A stretch of 64,000 nt of DNA from Chitinophagales bacterium. Lineage in GTDB: Bacteria; Bacteroidota; Bacteroidia; Chitinophagales; UBA2359. Both the position numbers and the translations under genes were made by a program. The notes below the pieces were generated by a model. It had not been told where the DNA came from. It was given only the letters and a program-made list of their open reading frames with translations, and did no database searches. The DNA lies in NCBI GenBank assembly GCA_020636475.1, contig JACJXU010000001.1, positions 124,001 to 188,000 of the forward strand, written 5' to 3'. Shown here one piece after another: positions 42,843-50,688 of the stretch. Within the stretch, counting starts at the first letter, position 1. The number at the start of each line of letters is the position of its first letter.

Positions 42843-43580
42843 ATGAAAAATTATTGGAAAGTAGTGTTAGTGTTTTTTATAATCATTTTTGTTTTTAGTG
42901 GTTGTAGAACTACAAAAGCAAAAATTGACTTAAACGAGTTAAGTAATATAGGAGGTAAGCTATCATCGCAATTGCCCGATACTATAGATGGACGGAGAGT
43001 AATATTACTTGGTATGACAAATGGTGCTGAAAGATTTCCGGGCTTTATTAAAAGTCCCGACTCTATATCCCCTAAAAGACTAGATTCTATTTTAAGGAAA
43101 CACAAACTCGTTTTAGTACCTGATACGCTTGTACGGCATGCTTACAAAGTAAGGATTGATACGAACATCTTGTATAAAAACAGAATGTATCCTGATAACC
43201 CTATTTATGATATGGATTGCAAACTGGATGGTTTTTTCTTTACAGGTTATTTATATGAAATATTAGATAGAATTGAAATGGCATACAACTATGCCTATGG
43301 ATTTCAGGTTGATGCAATAAAATTAATTATAGAAGATGAAACTACTTATGAAATAGCCAATAAATACCGATATGACATACTTATTGATTATCAGTACCTA
43401 CAAAGAAACCATGGTCCCGCTGTTTTTGTATCAAGTTGTTTTTACGAAAAATATGGCATTCGTCTTATGGGTGCACCAGACCAAGATGAAAAAATACCAG
43501 TGTATTACCTAATGTATAAATTTGAAGCGGAAAGATTGCATCCTAAAAAGAAGCGAAAATCTTCGCCCAAAACACCGTAG
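42843..43580 (+). CDS. Lipoprotein of unknown function
   Basis: 245 residues from the ATG at 42843, just after the stop of the Cys-rich lipoprotein. The signal peptide MKNYWKVVLVFFIIIFVFSGC has the lipobox Cys at residue 21. The mature part has repeated charged beta-alpha segments (RVILLGMTNGAERFPGFIKS, MAYNYAYGFQVDAIKLIIEDET) and a strongly basic tail (HPKKKRKSSPKTP). No family recognised. Its coupling with the upstream lipoprotein suggests they act together in the envelope; nothing shows how. Confidence 0.7.
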   Translation: MKNYWKVVLVFFIIIFVFSGCRTTKAKIDLNELSNIGGKLSSQLPDTIDGRRVILLGMTNGAERFPGFIKSPDSISPKRLDSILRKHKLVLVPDTLVRHAYKVRIDTNILYKNRMYPDNPIYDMDCKLDGFFFTGYLYEILDRIEMAYNYAYGFQVDAIKLIIEDETTYEIANKYRYDILIDYQYLQRNHGPAVFVSSCFYEKYGIRLMGAPDQDEKIPVYYLMYKFEAERLHPKKKRKSSPKTP

Positions 43581-43584
43581 TTTC

Positions 43585-43622
43585 AAAACCAGCGCGGGCA
43601 AGAAGGTTCGTGCTGGTTTTTT
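43585..43622 (+). terminator. Terminator after the lipoprotein pair
   Basis: AAAACCAGC (43585-43593) pairs with GCTGGTTTT (43612-43620), followed by TT. The dispersed repeat begins at the T-run. Confidence 0.8.
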
Positions 43623-43841
43623 AAGTACTTGGACAAAAGAAAACCCGCATAAATTATTTACCGAGCGTTGAGCGAAGTCGAAACGCAACTAACGCTATTA
43701 AAAGCACATTTCGGCTTCGCTCAATGTGCGCGTTTCAAGGTTTTAATAGTAATATAGTTTATTCGTTAAAAATAAATTGTTGGCTAAATTATTGAAGGAA
43801 ATACTTGATTACTTTTGGGCAGATACTTAATAGTATGATTG
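43619..43841. repeat. Dispersed repeat, copy B
   Basis: Matches copy A (31109-31258) over the first 68 bases and the last 50 or so; the middle is longer here. Internally, TTGAGCGAAGTCG (near 43668) has a nearly perfect inverse, CGGCTTCGCTCAA (near 43711), and GAAACGC has the inverse GCGTTTC, giving a palindromic core. Like copy A it begins at the T-run of a terminator. Confidence 0.8.
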
Positions 43842-43866
43842 CGTAACTCCTATTTCTTTAAAAGAA

Positions 43867-43896
43867 AAGCGACCACCGAAAAGGGTAGTCGCTTTC
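43867..43896 (-). terminator. Terminator after the T9SS protein gene
   Basis: AAAGCGAC-CACC pairs with GGTAGTCGCTTT (one mismatch). It lies 26 bases past the stop of the minus-strand T9SS gene. Since flanking T- and A-rich runs occur on both sides, it may work in both directions. Confidence 0.75.
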
Positions 43897-43922
43897 TTTT
43901 TTATCGTTACGCTACAAAAACA

Positions 43923-45854
43923 CTAATGCTGTATCAACAATCTTTCGGTTTTTTGCTCGCCGTTCGATGTGAGTATTTGTAAATGGTATATACCGTTGGG
44001 CAATGTTTCGGTGTTCAGTTTCACTTGATACACATTGCCTTTTTCCAACATATTGTTTGTCAAAGTATTTACTATTCTGCCTTGTACATCATATACCGTT
44101 ATACTCGCGTTTGTGCCTTCCGCAGAGGTGATATATACTATCGCTTCATTTTGCGCAGGATTTGGAGCTACACCTACGCGCAAGTCTTCTAAGCTATTTT
44201 CCATTGCGGCTGTTTTCGATGCTATCGGTACTTCTTCGCTTGCAGGCATTAGCACTACACCGCCACTGCCGTTGCAGCCATCTATAAAGGCATCAAATGT
44301 ACAACCCGCCTTTGCCCAAAAGCCCGACAACAAGTCTATGTAAGTACCCGAATCGTAATCTATCGTGGCACCGGGTTCTATTACTTGTAATGATAGAATT
44401 TGTCCGTCTGTTTCGTAGTCAGCTGTTCCGGTTTCGGTTCCTATTAGCGTGTAGTCTGCTGGGCAAGTTCCCGAGAAAGTACCCACACAAGTGCAACTTG
44501 CTGTAACGGTGTCATTTGTAGTATTGGGATTGCCGTCATCACAAGGGCTGCCGATATTCAGCATCAATGCCGGACAGTCGTACACTACTGCTACAGAGGT
44601 GTCATACGCACATACATTAAACGAAATTAACGCATTATTTCCATATTCCCAAACACTTACTAACAGCGTTGCGCCCGGCGTTTGTCCGGTTAAATCTAGT
44701 CTTGAAAATAATCCAGCACCATCATCATCATCACACTCTATTTCCGTTAAGGTTCCTCCACAAGTACCTGAAAATGCCGCCATTCCGGTATCATAATCAC
44801 CACTTGCATTAGAAGTTTCTAAAACCAAATTTCCGCTGGCAGGAACTACTACCGAATACCACACATCGCCATACAATGTACTTCCACCATAAGAAGCACA
44901 AGTCGGGTTGGTACTTGGTGAATCAGTAGAGCCGCTATTCGTACCCAATACAGGATTTGCACAGGCACCGGAACCAACACTAAGTGGGACAGCATTAGTA
45001 CATTCATCATTTACTGCCGGAGGCGGAGGAGGAGTAATGCTAAGTGTATAATCGCTACAACTTGGTGATGCCCAAGTAGTTACAATAATATAATACGTAA
45101 TTCCGGCTGTTAGAGTTTGTGTACCCGAAGCCGAAGTGCCACTGCTGGTAGTAATATTACTTCCTACACAAGCACCGGTACAACTTCCATCATGGAAAAA
45201 CACACCTCCGTAAGTACCCGTAACATTACTTAAACTAACCAAGTAATTTCCAGAACTTGTAGGTGTGAAGGAATACACAGCTGCTTCCTCTCCACCACCA
45301 TAAGAAGTACCACATTGTGCTGCAATAGAAGTATTCCCTTGTCCACAAGTTGTGGAAGTGTGTGTGTAAGGTATAGCACTAATTACTAAAGGCGAAGCAC
45401 AACTTGTCAATGTTGGTGCGGCAGGGCAGTTGCCTGCACTGGCAACATAATCATACACAACGGTAAATGAGACCGTAGGAGAATCGCTAAGAGCATCACC
45501 ACAACAATCTACCGCAGCTATTGAAATAGTGGTAGCATCTAAGGGTAATGTAAGTGGCAATGTACCAATGGAACACACATTGTTTAAAGTTGTTCCGCCT
45601 GTTCCATTATAAGTAATGTTAAAGGTGTACCATGAATTGCAGAATCCCCCAAGCGATTGTGCTGTAATAGTCATGGAATTGAGGTTGTCACAATAGGCGC
45701 AACCAGTAGTTAAATCAAATACCAAAGGCGTTCCCGGTGTTCCCGAGCCATCTTCGCTGGCAGTTCCGGAAAATGTTGTTGTACAAGTAGCAGCTTTTAA
45801 TACTATACTTCCACTAAGCAACATCAAACAAATTAATAATAAAAATTTTTTCAT
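43923..45854 (-). CDS. T9SS-secreted protein with beta-sandwich (PPC-like) domains
   Basis: 643 residues from the ATG at 45854 (MKKFLLLICLMLLSG); longer upstream frames lack homology. The signal peptide ends near KAATC. Two pre-peptidase-C-like beta sandwiches follow, with YSFTPTSSGNYLVSL (about 205) and WYSVVVPASGNLVLETS (about 355), joined by a proline run. A Cys-rich segment (CPALMLNIGSPCDDGNPNT) and a LSGFWAKAGCTFDAFIDGC beta module like that of the GH9 protein come next, then a type A sorting domain (VGVAPNPAQNEAIVYI). No catalytic domain is visible; probably adhesive. Terminator downstream. Confidence 0.85.
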   Translation of the reverse strand: MKKFLLLICLMLLSGSIVLKAATCTTTFSGTASEDGSGTPGTPLVFDLTTGCAYCDNLNSMTITAQSLGGFCNSWYTFNITYNGTGGTTLNNVCSIGTLPLTLPLDATTISIAAVDCCGDALSDSPTVSFTVVYDYVASAGNCPAAPTLTSCASPLVISAIPYTHTSTTCGQGNTSIAAQCGTSYGGGEEAAVYSFTPTSSGNYLVSLSNVTGTYGGVFFHDGSCTGACVGSNITTSSGTSASGTQTLTAGITYYIIVTTWASPSCSDYTLSITPPPPPAVNDECTNAVPLSVGSGACANPVLGTNSGSTDSPSTNPTCASYGGSTLYGDVWYSVVVPASGNLVLETSNASGDYDTGMAAFSGTCGGTLTEIECDDDDGAGLFSRLDLTGQTPGATLLVSVWEYGNNALISFNVCAYDTSVAVVYDCPALMLNIGSPCDDGNPNTTNDTVTASCTCVGTFSGTCPADYTLIGTETGTADYETDGQILSLQVIEPGATIDYDSGTYIDLLSGFWAKAGCTFDAFIDGCNGSGGVVLMPASEEVPIASKTAAMENSLEDLRVGVAPNPAQNEAIVYITSAEGTNASITVYDVQGRIVNTLTNNMLEKGNVYQVKLNTETLPNGIYHLQILTSNGEQKTERLLIQH

Positions 45855-45974
45855 ACACTTAAAAAGTTTAAAGTTTGATAATACATTTTTTCTAAAAACC
45901 AAGAAAAAACCATTAACAAGATACAATAATTATCCACATTTTGCACCTATTTCCTCAAATTTATTTTTAAATGC

Positions 45975-46580
45975 CTAATTTATGTCTTTTTTTATATACA
46001 CTTCCGATAGCATTTCTACGTATTTCCCTATTATATCAAATTCTACATTTACTATTTCCCCAATTTTTACTGTAGAAAAATTGGTGTGATTGAAGGTATA
46101 AGGAATAATAGCCACCGAAAAACTTGTTTCCTGCAAATCGGCTACCGTTAGGCTCACGCCATTTACACAAACAGAACCTTTAGGGACTAACAATTTCGGC
46201 GGTGCTTTTTGCCACTTGAAAACAAACCGCCAACTTCCTTCTTCATCGTGAATGGCAGCGCAAACAGCCGTTATATCTACATGTCCTTGCACTAAGTGTC
46301 CGTCCAAACGGTCTTCCAAGCGCATCGCCCGTTCAAGATTTACTTTACGTCCTTTTTCCCACAGTGCAAGATTGGTTTTTTGAAGTGTTTCATAAACAGC
46401 AGTTACTGTATGTGTGCCTTCGCCAAGTGCTATTACCGTAAGGCAAACACCATCGTGGGCGAGACTTTGGTCTATGCGCAACTGTGCCGAAATAGGCGAA
46501 CTTATTTCAAAATGTATGTTCTCTTGTTCTTTGCGAATGGCTACTATTTCACCTAACGCTTCAATAATTCCGGTAAACAT
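45975..46580 (-). CDS. ribE: Riboflavin synthase, alpha subunit
   Basis: 201 residues from the ATG at 46580 (MFTGIIEALGEI); the frame extends six codons upstream, but the canonical family start is MFTGIIE. Two lumazine-binding repeats are visible: first with LAHDGVCLTV, second with VCVNGVSLTVADL, and HLVQGHVDI between them. The enzyme dismutates two 6,7-dimethyl-8-ribityllumazine molecules to riboflavin. Length is normal. I saw no FMN riboswitch in the 82-base gap upstream, which is mostly occupied by the terminator of the preceding gene. Confidence 0.95.
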   Translation of the reverse strand: MFTGIIEALGEIVAIRKEQENIHFEISSPISAQLRIDQSLAHDGVCLTVIALGEGTHTVTAVYETLQKTNLALWEKGRKVNLERAMRLEDRLDGHLVQGHVDITAVCAAIHDEEGSWRFVFKWQKAPPKLLVPKGSVCVNGVSLTVADLQETSFSVAIIPYTFNHTNFSTVKIGEIVNVEFDIIGKYVEMLSEVYIKKDIN

Positions 46581-46597
46581 ATTTTTTTTGTTTAACA

Positions 46598-46632
46598 AAA
46601 AAGGGCTTAGGTCATCGCCCCAAGCCCTTTTT
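46598..46632 (-). terminator. Terminator after the outer-membrane barrel gene
   Basis: AAAAAGGGCTT (46598-46608) pairs with AAGCCCTTTTT (46622-46632), a strong GC stem with a T-run on both strands. It lies 31 bases past the barrel protein stop and 18 bases before the riboflavin synthase start. Confidence 0.85.
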
Positions 46633-46662
46633 ACTATTTTATATTATTAATTTATTTTTATA

Positions 46663-47265
46663 CTAAAAAATAACGCCAACTTTAAACCCAATATTGCTTA
46701 AAGTCACTTTAGACTCTTTAGGAAGGTTTTTTACTACATTGGTAAAACCATTGGTAAAGTAAATACCTAAGAATAATGCCGTAGGGTCGTCTATTGGATA
46801 TTGAACTCCGGCACCAATGCTAAAACCTAAATTAAGGGGTTTTGCGGTATCTTTGGCTTTATTTCCGTTTACTTTGGTTTTAATGTTTATGGCAGGCGTT
46901 AAACCCATTTGTCCATAAAAAGAAAGTCCTTGCGAACCCATTTGGTTGGTGCGCAACTTTATAGCAAGAGGAAGTTCAATGTACTGAATGGAAAATTCAT
47001 TCTGAGCTAATGAGTCCGCTAAAGTAAGTTTTCCACCATTAAACAAGTGATTTACACCCAAAGATATGGCATATCTGTCGTGAAAATAATAATCCATCAA
47101 CGCGCCATAACCAAATGAACCACGACTTCCGCCGTCCATATATTTTACATCGGGTCTCATATAACCTATCCCCGGGTCTATGTGAAATCCCATTCTAAAC
47201 TCTTGTGCTTGGCTGTATTCTGCTATGCCTACAAGCAGTAAAATTGCTACAATAATTTTTTTCAT
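46663..47265 (-). CDS. Outer-membrane beta-barrel protein (PorT/OmpW-like)
   Basis: 200 residues. Signal peptide MKKIIVAILLLVGIAEYSQAQ (cleavage near 20). The rest alternates in beta-barrel fashion (RGSFGYGALMDYYFHDRYAISLGVNHLF, SIQYIELPLAIKLRTNQ, LSFYGQMGLTPAINIK), with IELPLAIKLRT typical of the PorT-like outer-membrane barrels of Bacteroidota. It ends in an aromatic residue (VGVIF), as outer-membrane proteins usually do. PorT itself belongs to T9SS, but many paralogs are not part of it, so I do not name it. Its own terminator follows. Confidence 0.8.
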   Translation of the reverse strand: MKKIIVAILLLVGIAEYSQAQEFRMGFHIDPGIGYMRPDVKYMDGGSRGSFGYGALMDYYFHDRYAISLGVNHLFNGGKLTLADSLAQNEFSIQYIELPLAIKLRTNQMGSQGLSFYGQMGLTPAINIKTKVNGNKAKDTAKPLNLGFSIGAGVQYPIDDPTALFLGIYFTNGFTNVVKNLPKESKVTLSNIGFKVGVIF

Positions 47266-47459
47266 ACTTGATTGTTTATTTTTTATGTAAAAGAATTCTT
47301 TCCATTTAATTTTTTTAATAAAACGTATTTTTTGAAGGTAAAGTTAATTTAAAATTATTTTGTGTTAATACTTTTACTAAAATTATTCGTTATTACAACA
47401 ATTTGCATTTATTCGCATTATCTTATAGCAAATGTTCCTCAAATATTTTCTTTGTTTCA

Positions 47460-48509
47460 ATGTCAATATCCCAAAAACCACTTTATAGACAAATAGTATT
47501 TTCATTTGTCACTTTATTATTTTTTGTTGCTTGCCATGATTCTACCCAAAAAAAAGCACTGCCCGATGTGTCACAAATAGACGGCGAAGTACAGATACAG
47601 CGTTTTGAAAAAGACCTTTTTTCGATAGATACGCTTCAAATACAGGGCGCACTAAAAAACTTAACTACTAAATATCCTGCATTTTTTCCTTTTTATATCC
47701 AAGATTTGATGCGTTTGGCAATGCTTAATGACAGTTTGCAGGCAGAAAAAGAAATTAAGGCATTTATTTATAACAAAGACATTCGCAGCGTGTATGATAC
47801 CTCTCAGCTACATTTTAAATCTTTAGATTGGTTGGAAAAAGACTTGTCCCAAGCCTTTAAATATTATCGGTATTATGTGGGAAAAGGCGAATCTATTCCG
47901 CAAGTAGTGAGCGTTGTTTCGGCATTTAACACGGCAGCTTTTACTTTTGGCAATACGCACTTGGGCATTAGCTTGGATATGTACTTGGGCAAAGATTTCG
48001 GCGTTTATCCGCTCATAAAAATTCCACATTATGTAAGCAATCGCTTAAGCCCCGAATACATTGTTCCCAATGCAATGATGAGTTGGCTGAAAGGCAGATT
48101 TCCCGAGCCGCAAAAGCAAACGCGTTTTATTGACCAAATGATGTACGAAGGAAAACTACTTTATGCCTTAGATTTGGTGCTGCCCACTACTGCCGACACG
48201 CTAAAAACAGGTTTTACGGCACAACAGTTGGAATGGTGCGAAGAAAATGAAAAAAATATCTGGAGTTTTATTATCGGCGAAAAGTTGCTTTACGAAACCG
48301 ATGCCATAAAAATAAGCAAGTACATAAACGATGCGCCAACTACTTCTGGAATGCCGCCACAATCGCCGGGGCGTGTAGCCAACTGGTTAGGAAAACGTAT
48401 GGTGGAAACTTTTATGGAAAACTTTCCGAAAACTACGCTCCAAGAACTGTTTGCCATTGAAGATGGACAAGAAATTCTGCAAAAATCGCGCTACAAACCA
48501 CCGCAATAG
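47460..48509 (+). CDS. gldB: Gliding motility lipoprotein GldB-like
   Basis: 349 residues from the ATG at 47460; the upstream extension uses TTG and adds nothing recognisable. The signal sequence ends in LLFFVACHDS (lipobox Cys near 24). The mature part matches GldB-type proteins: EVQIQRFEKDLFSIDTLQIQGALKNLTTKYPAFFPFYIQDLM, then KYYRYYVGKGESIPQVV and SLDMYLGKDFGVYP. GldB is required for gliding in Flavobacterium but is also widespread in non-gliding Bacteroidota. It ends 3 bases from the convergent metalloprotease gene with no terminator between them. Confidence 0.85.
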   Translation: MSISQKPLYRQIVFSFVTLLFFVACHDSTQKKALPDVSQIDGEVQIQRFEKDLFSIDTLQIQGALKNLTTKYPAFFPFYIQDLMRLAMLNDSLQAEKEIKAFIYNKDIRSVYDTSQLHFKSLDWLEKDLSQAFKYYRYYVGKGESIPQVVSVVSAFNTAAFTFGNTHLGISLDMYLGKDFGVYPLIKIPHYVSNRLSPEYIVPNAMMSWLKGRFPEPQKQTRFIDQMMYEGKLLYALDLVLPTTADTLKTGFTAQQLEWCEENEKNIWSFIIGEKLLYETDAIKISKYINDAPTTSGMPPQSPGRVANWLGKRMVETFMENFPKTTLQELFAIEDGQEILQKSRYKPPQ

Positions 48510-48512
48510 TGC

Positions 48513-50594
48513 TTAGTAAGCACGTATTAATGGAATGGTAGTTTCTGCTTTGTTGGTTTTTATATGTAAAAAATAACAAGCCGGAGGCAATACTAATGTA
48601 GGCGACAGCCACATTTCGTTTCCGGCGTGTTGCCAAGTGTTTATAATTTCACCACTTACATTATACAAAAATATTTCCGCTTGCTCGGTTTCTTGCGAAA
48701 ACTGTACAACAATAGGAAAATTTCCCGTAGTAAAACCAATGGTATTGAGTACACGAATATTTTCCCCAACAGGAATATCGTCTAAGCACATTTCTACATT
48801 TACCTGAATACTGTCGGTATAGACTTCCCCGTTGGTATTAGTAACTTGCACTTGAAACAGCTGCGACTTCAAAGGAAATGCCAGCGTCCGAAATGCATTG
48901 GGTTTTTGTACCAAATTTGCCGGCGACCAAAGCACCGAAAAACCTTCAACATCAATCAGACTTTCGCCCAGCAGCAAACTGTCGGAAAAACAAATATCCA
49001 CACTTTCGGGCAAACTCACAGCATAAGGTATTAAGCCGCGCAAGTACAAAATTCGGGACAAATCTGCGTGGTATTTTCCGCCAAAAAACTGTTCTTCGGC
49101 ATCCAACAACAACTGCGCCGCCTGCGGCATATTTATATTGGGCGACAAATTATACAAAAATTGCAACACCAGCGCATCACAATCATCGTTGCCCACTATT
49201 TCCCACAATTCCATTAGTGCCGATGACAAAATAGGACAACGCGCATAAATACTGCCTTCGTTATCTTCGGGATAATGTAGGTCTGTATTTGCCAAACGCC
49301 CTTCCCAGTATTCATTGTGACCGTCCCAGCTAAAAATTCTAAACCAACCAAATTCACTAATATCGCGTGAGTACGATGCTGCAAAATAATCGCCTATCGC
49401 CTCATCTACTGCTTGGCGTTCAATGCCGTCATTGCTGCCGGGCGAGGCAAAATACGATAAGGCGTGTCCATATTCGTGAATTATTACATCGGCATCTTCG
49501 GCATCGTCCACGCCACCAATACCAAAAATAATACGTCCACCATTGCTGGTATAATTAAAGTACGAATTATCATCGCCACCCAATCCGTGGGCATCTACCG
49601 TTATTTTTTCGTTCAAATCTTCAAAACCCAAATTCTGCACCCGCAGCAACTGGAAAGCCGCAACGTGAAACAATACATTTACATCTTCAAACTGACTCTG
49701 GTGTCGTGTAAAAAACAGTCCATTACTATCCTCCGAAACCGGTTCCGTAGAAGGCTGCGAAAACTCCGCAATACTCACATACTCGTTGCTGGCAATAAGT
49801 TTTCCGTTGCTACTTGTGCAAAGAACTACTGCCGTTTTGCGCTCATCATTCAATACCGCTACATCTTCATCGTTTTGGTCGGTATAAGGATTGGCATACA
49901 ACACTTGCGCCGAAGTAAGCGGGTCGGGAAAAAACACTTTCGCATCCGCACTTACAACTTGCTGCCAAAAAGAACCTGCCACGTATTTACTCCATATTTT
50001 TTCATTTTCATCTATAAAAAAATGATACGTCAAGGAAGTTTCAGGGTCTTCTGCCTGAAAGTGAATCGCCGCCACTAATTTGTTTTCTGTTACGGGCAAC
50101 CAATATTTTTGGGCATTTTCCTGCAAAACATAGTTGTTCTGTTGGCAAAAATGCTGCACAACAGCATCACTATTTGCTTTTAGCGTATTATCATTTTCAA
50201 ACGAAAGTTCACAAAAGTTATACAAGTTTTCCACCACCGAAAGTACTTTCCCCTGCGCTGTGCAGTTCACTTTCAGCATTGCATTGTACACAGGCACTTG
50301 TGCGTGTATTTGTTGGAAAGTATAATGTACGCTATGCTTCGTTTTTCGCGTATTTGTCAATAGTAATTCTCCTTCGGAAAAATTGTTTTTTTGGGCGAAA
50401 TAGCTTGGCAAAAAACGCCACAAATCTGCTTCATTTTGGATAAAAACAGCTGTATTGGGCTTGAAATATTGTGCATTTCTGTTTTGCAAAAAAATATGCA
50501 CTTCATCTTGCGCATCTTCACAAAAATTGCCCGCCGCCGAAAGCTCTAACATTGTTAAGCCTAAAAAAACAAATAAGTACAAAATACGCAACAT
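48513..50594 (-). CDS. T9SS-secreted gluzincin metalloprotease (M4/M36-like)
   Basis: 693 residues with signal peptide (about 1-20). The N-terminal propeptide shows FTP-like strands (HYTFQQIHAQVPVYNAMLKV, about 90-115) and the catalytic domain has the zinc motif IIHEYGHALSYF (near 371) with the third ligand Glu in RQAVDEAIGDYFA (near 396), the gluzincin layout of thermolysin and fungalysin families. A Cys-bearing beta module (VDICFSDSLLLGESL) and a type A sorting domain follow (VSGEIINTWQHAG, ending IPLIRAY). A secreted, surface-attached or released protease, probably self-activating after propeptide cleavage. Upstream minus-strand neighbour is menD, about 95 bases away. Confidence 0.88.
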   Translation of the reverse strand: MLRILYLFVFLGLTMLELSAAGNFCEDAQDEVHIFLQNRNAQYFKPNTAVFIQNEADLWRFLPSYFAQKNNFSEGELLLTNTRKTKHSVHYTFQQIHAQVPVYNAMLKVNCTAQGKVLSVVENLYNFCELSFENDNTLKANSDAVVQHFCQQNNYVLQENAQKYWLPVTENKLVAAIHFQAEDPETSLTYHFFIDENEKIWSKYVAGSFWQQVVSADAKVFFPDPLTSAQVLYANPYTDQNDEDVAVLNDERKTAVVLCTSSNGKLIASNEYVSIAEFSQPSTEPVSEDSNGLFFTRHQSQFEDVNVLFHVAAFQLLRVQNLGFEDLNEKITVDAHGLGGDDNSYFNYTSNGGRIIFGIGGVDDAEDADVIIHEYGHALSYFASPGSNDGIERQAVDEAIGDYFAASYSRDISEFGWFRIFSWDGHNEYWEGRLANTDLHYPEDNEGSIYARCPILSSALMELWEIVGNDDCDALVLQFLYNLSPNINMPQAAQLLLDAEEQFFGGKYHADLSRILYLRGLIPYAVSLPESVDICFSDSLLLGESLIDVEGFSVLWSPANLVQKPNAFRTLAFPLKSQLFQVQVTNTNGEVYTDSIQVNVEMCLDDIPVGENIRVLNTIGFTTGNFPIVVQFSQETEQAEIFLYNVSGEIINTWQHAGNEMWLSPTLVLPPACYFLHIKTNKAETTIPLIRAY

Positions 50595-50688
50595 ATTATC
50601 AATGTTTTTTACCTCAAAAAAATAAATACATTCCCTTTCAAGATTTCAACACTAAAGTAAAAAAAATTCCTAACAAATCTCTTTTACT

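Larger units (their letters stand above)
43581..43922. other. 342-base intergenic region with two terminators and a repeat
   Basis: No gene seen. In order it holds a terminator for the plus-strand lipoprotein operon, the dispersed repeat copy B, and a terminator for the convergent minus-strand T9SS protein. Confidence 0.7.

Noticed and set aside
49464..50078. 204-residue plus-strand frame inside the metalloprotease gene
   Set aside because: Antisense shadow of a gene with intact zinc motif, signal peptide and sorting domain.
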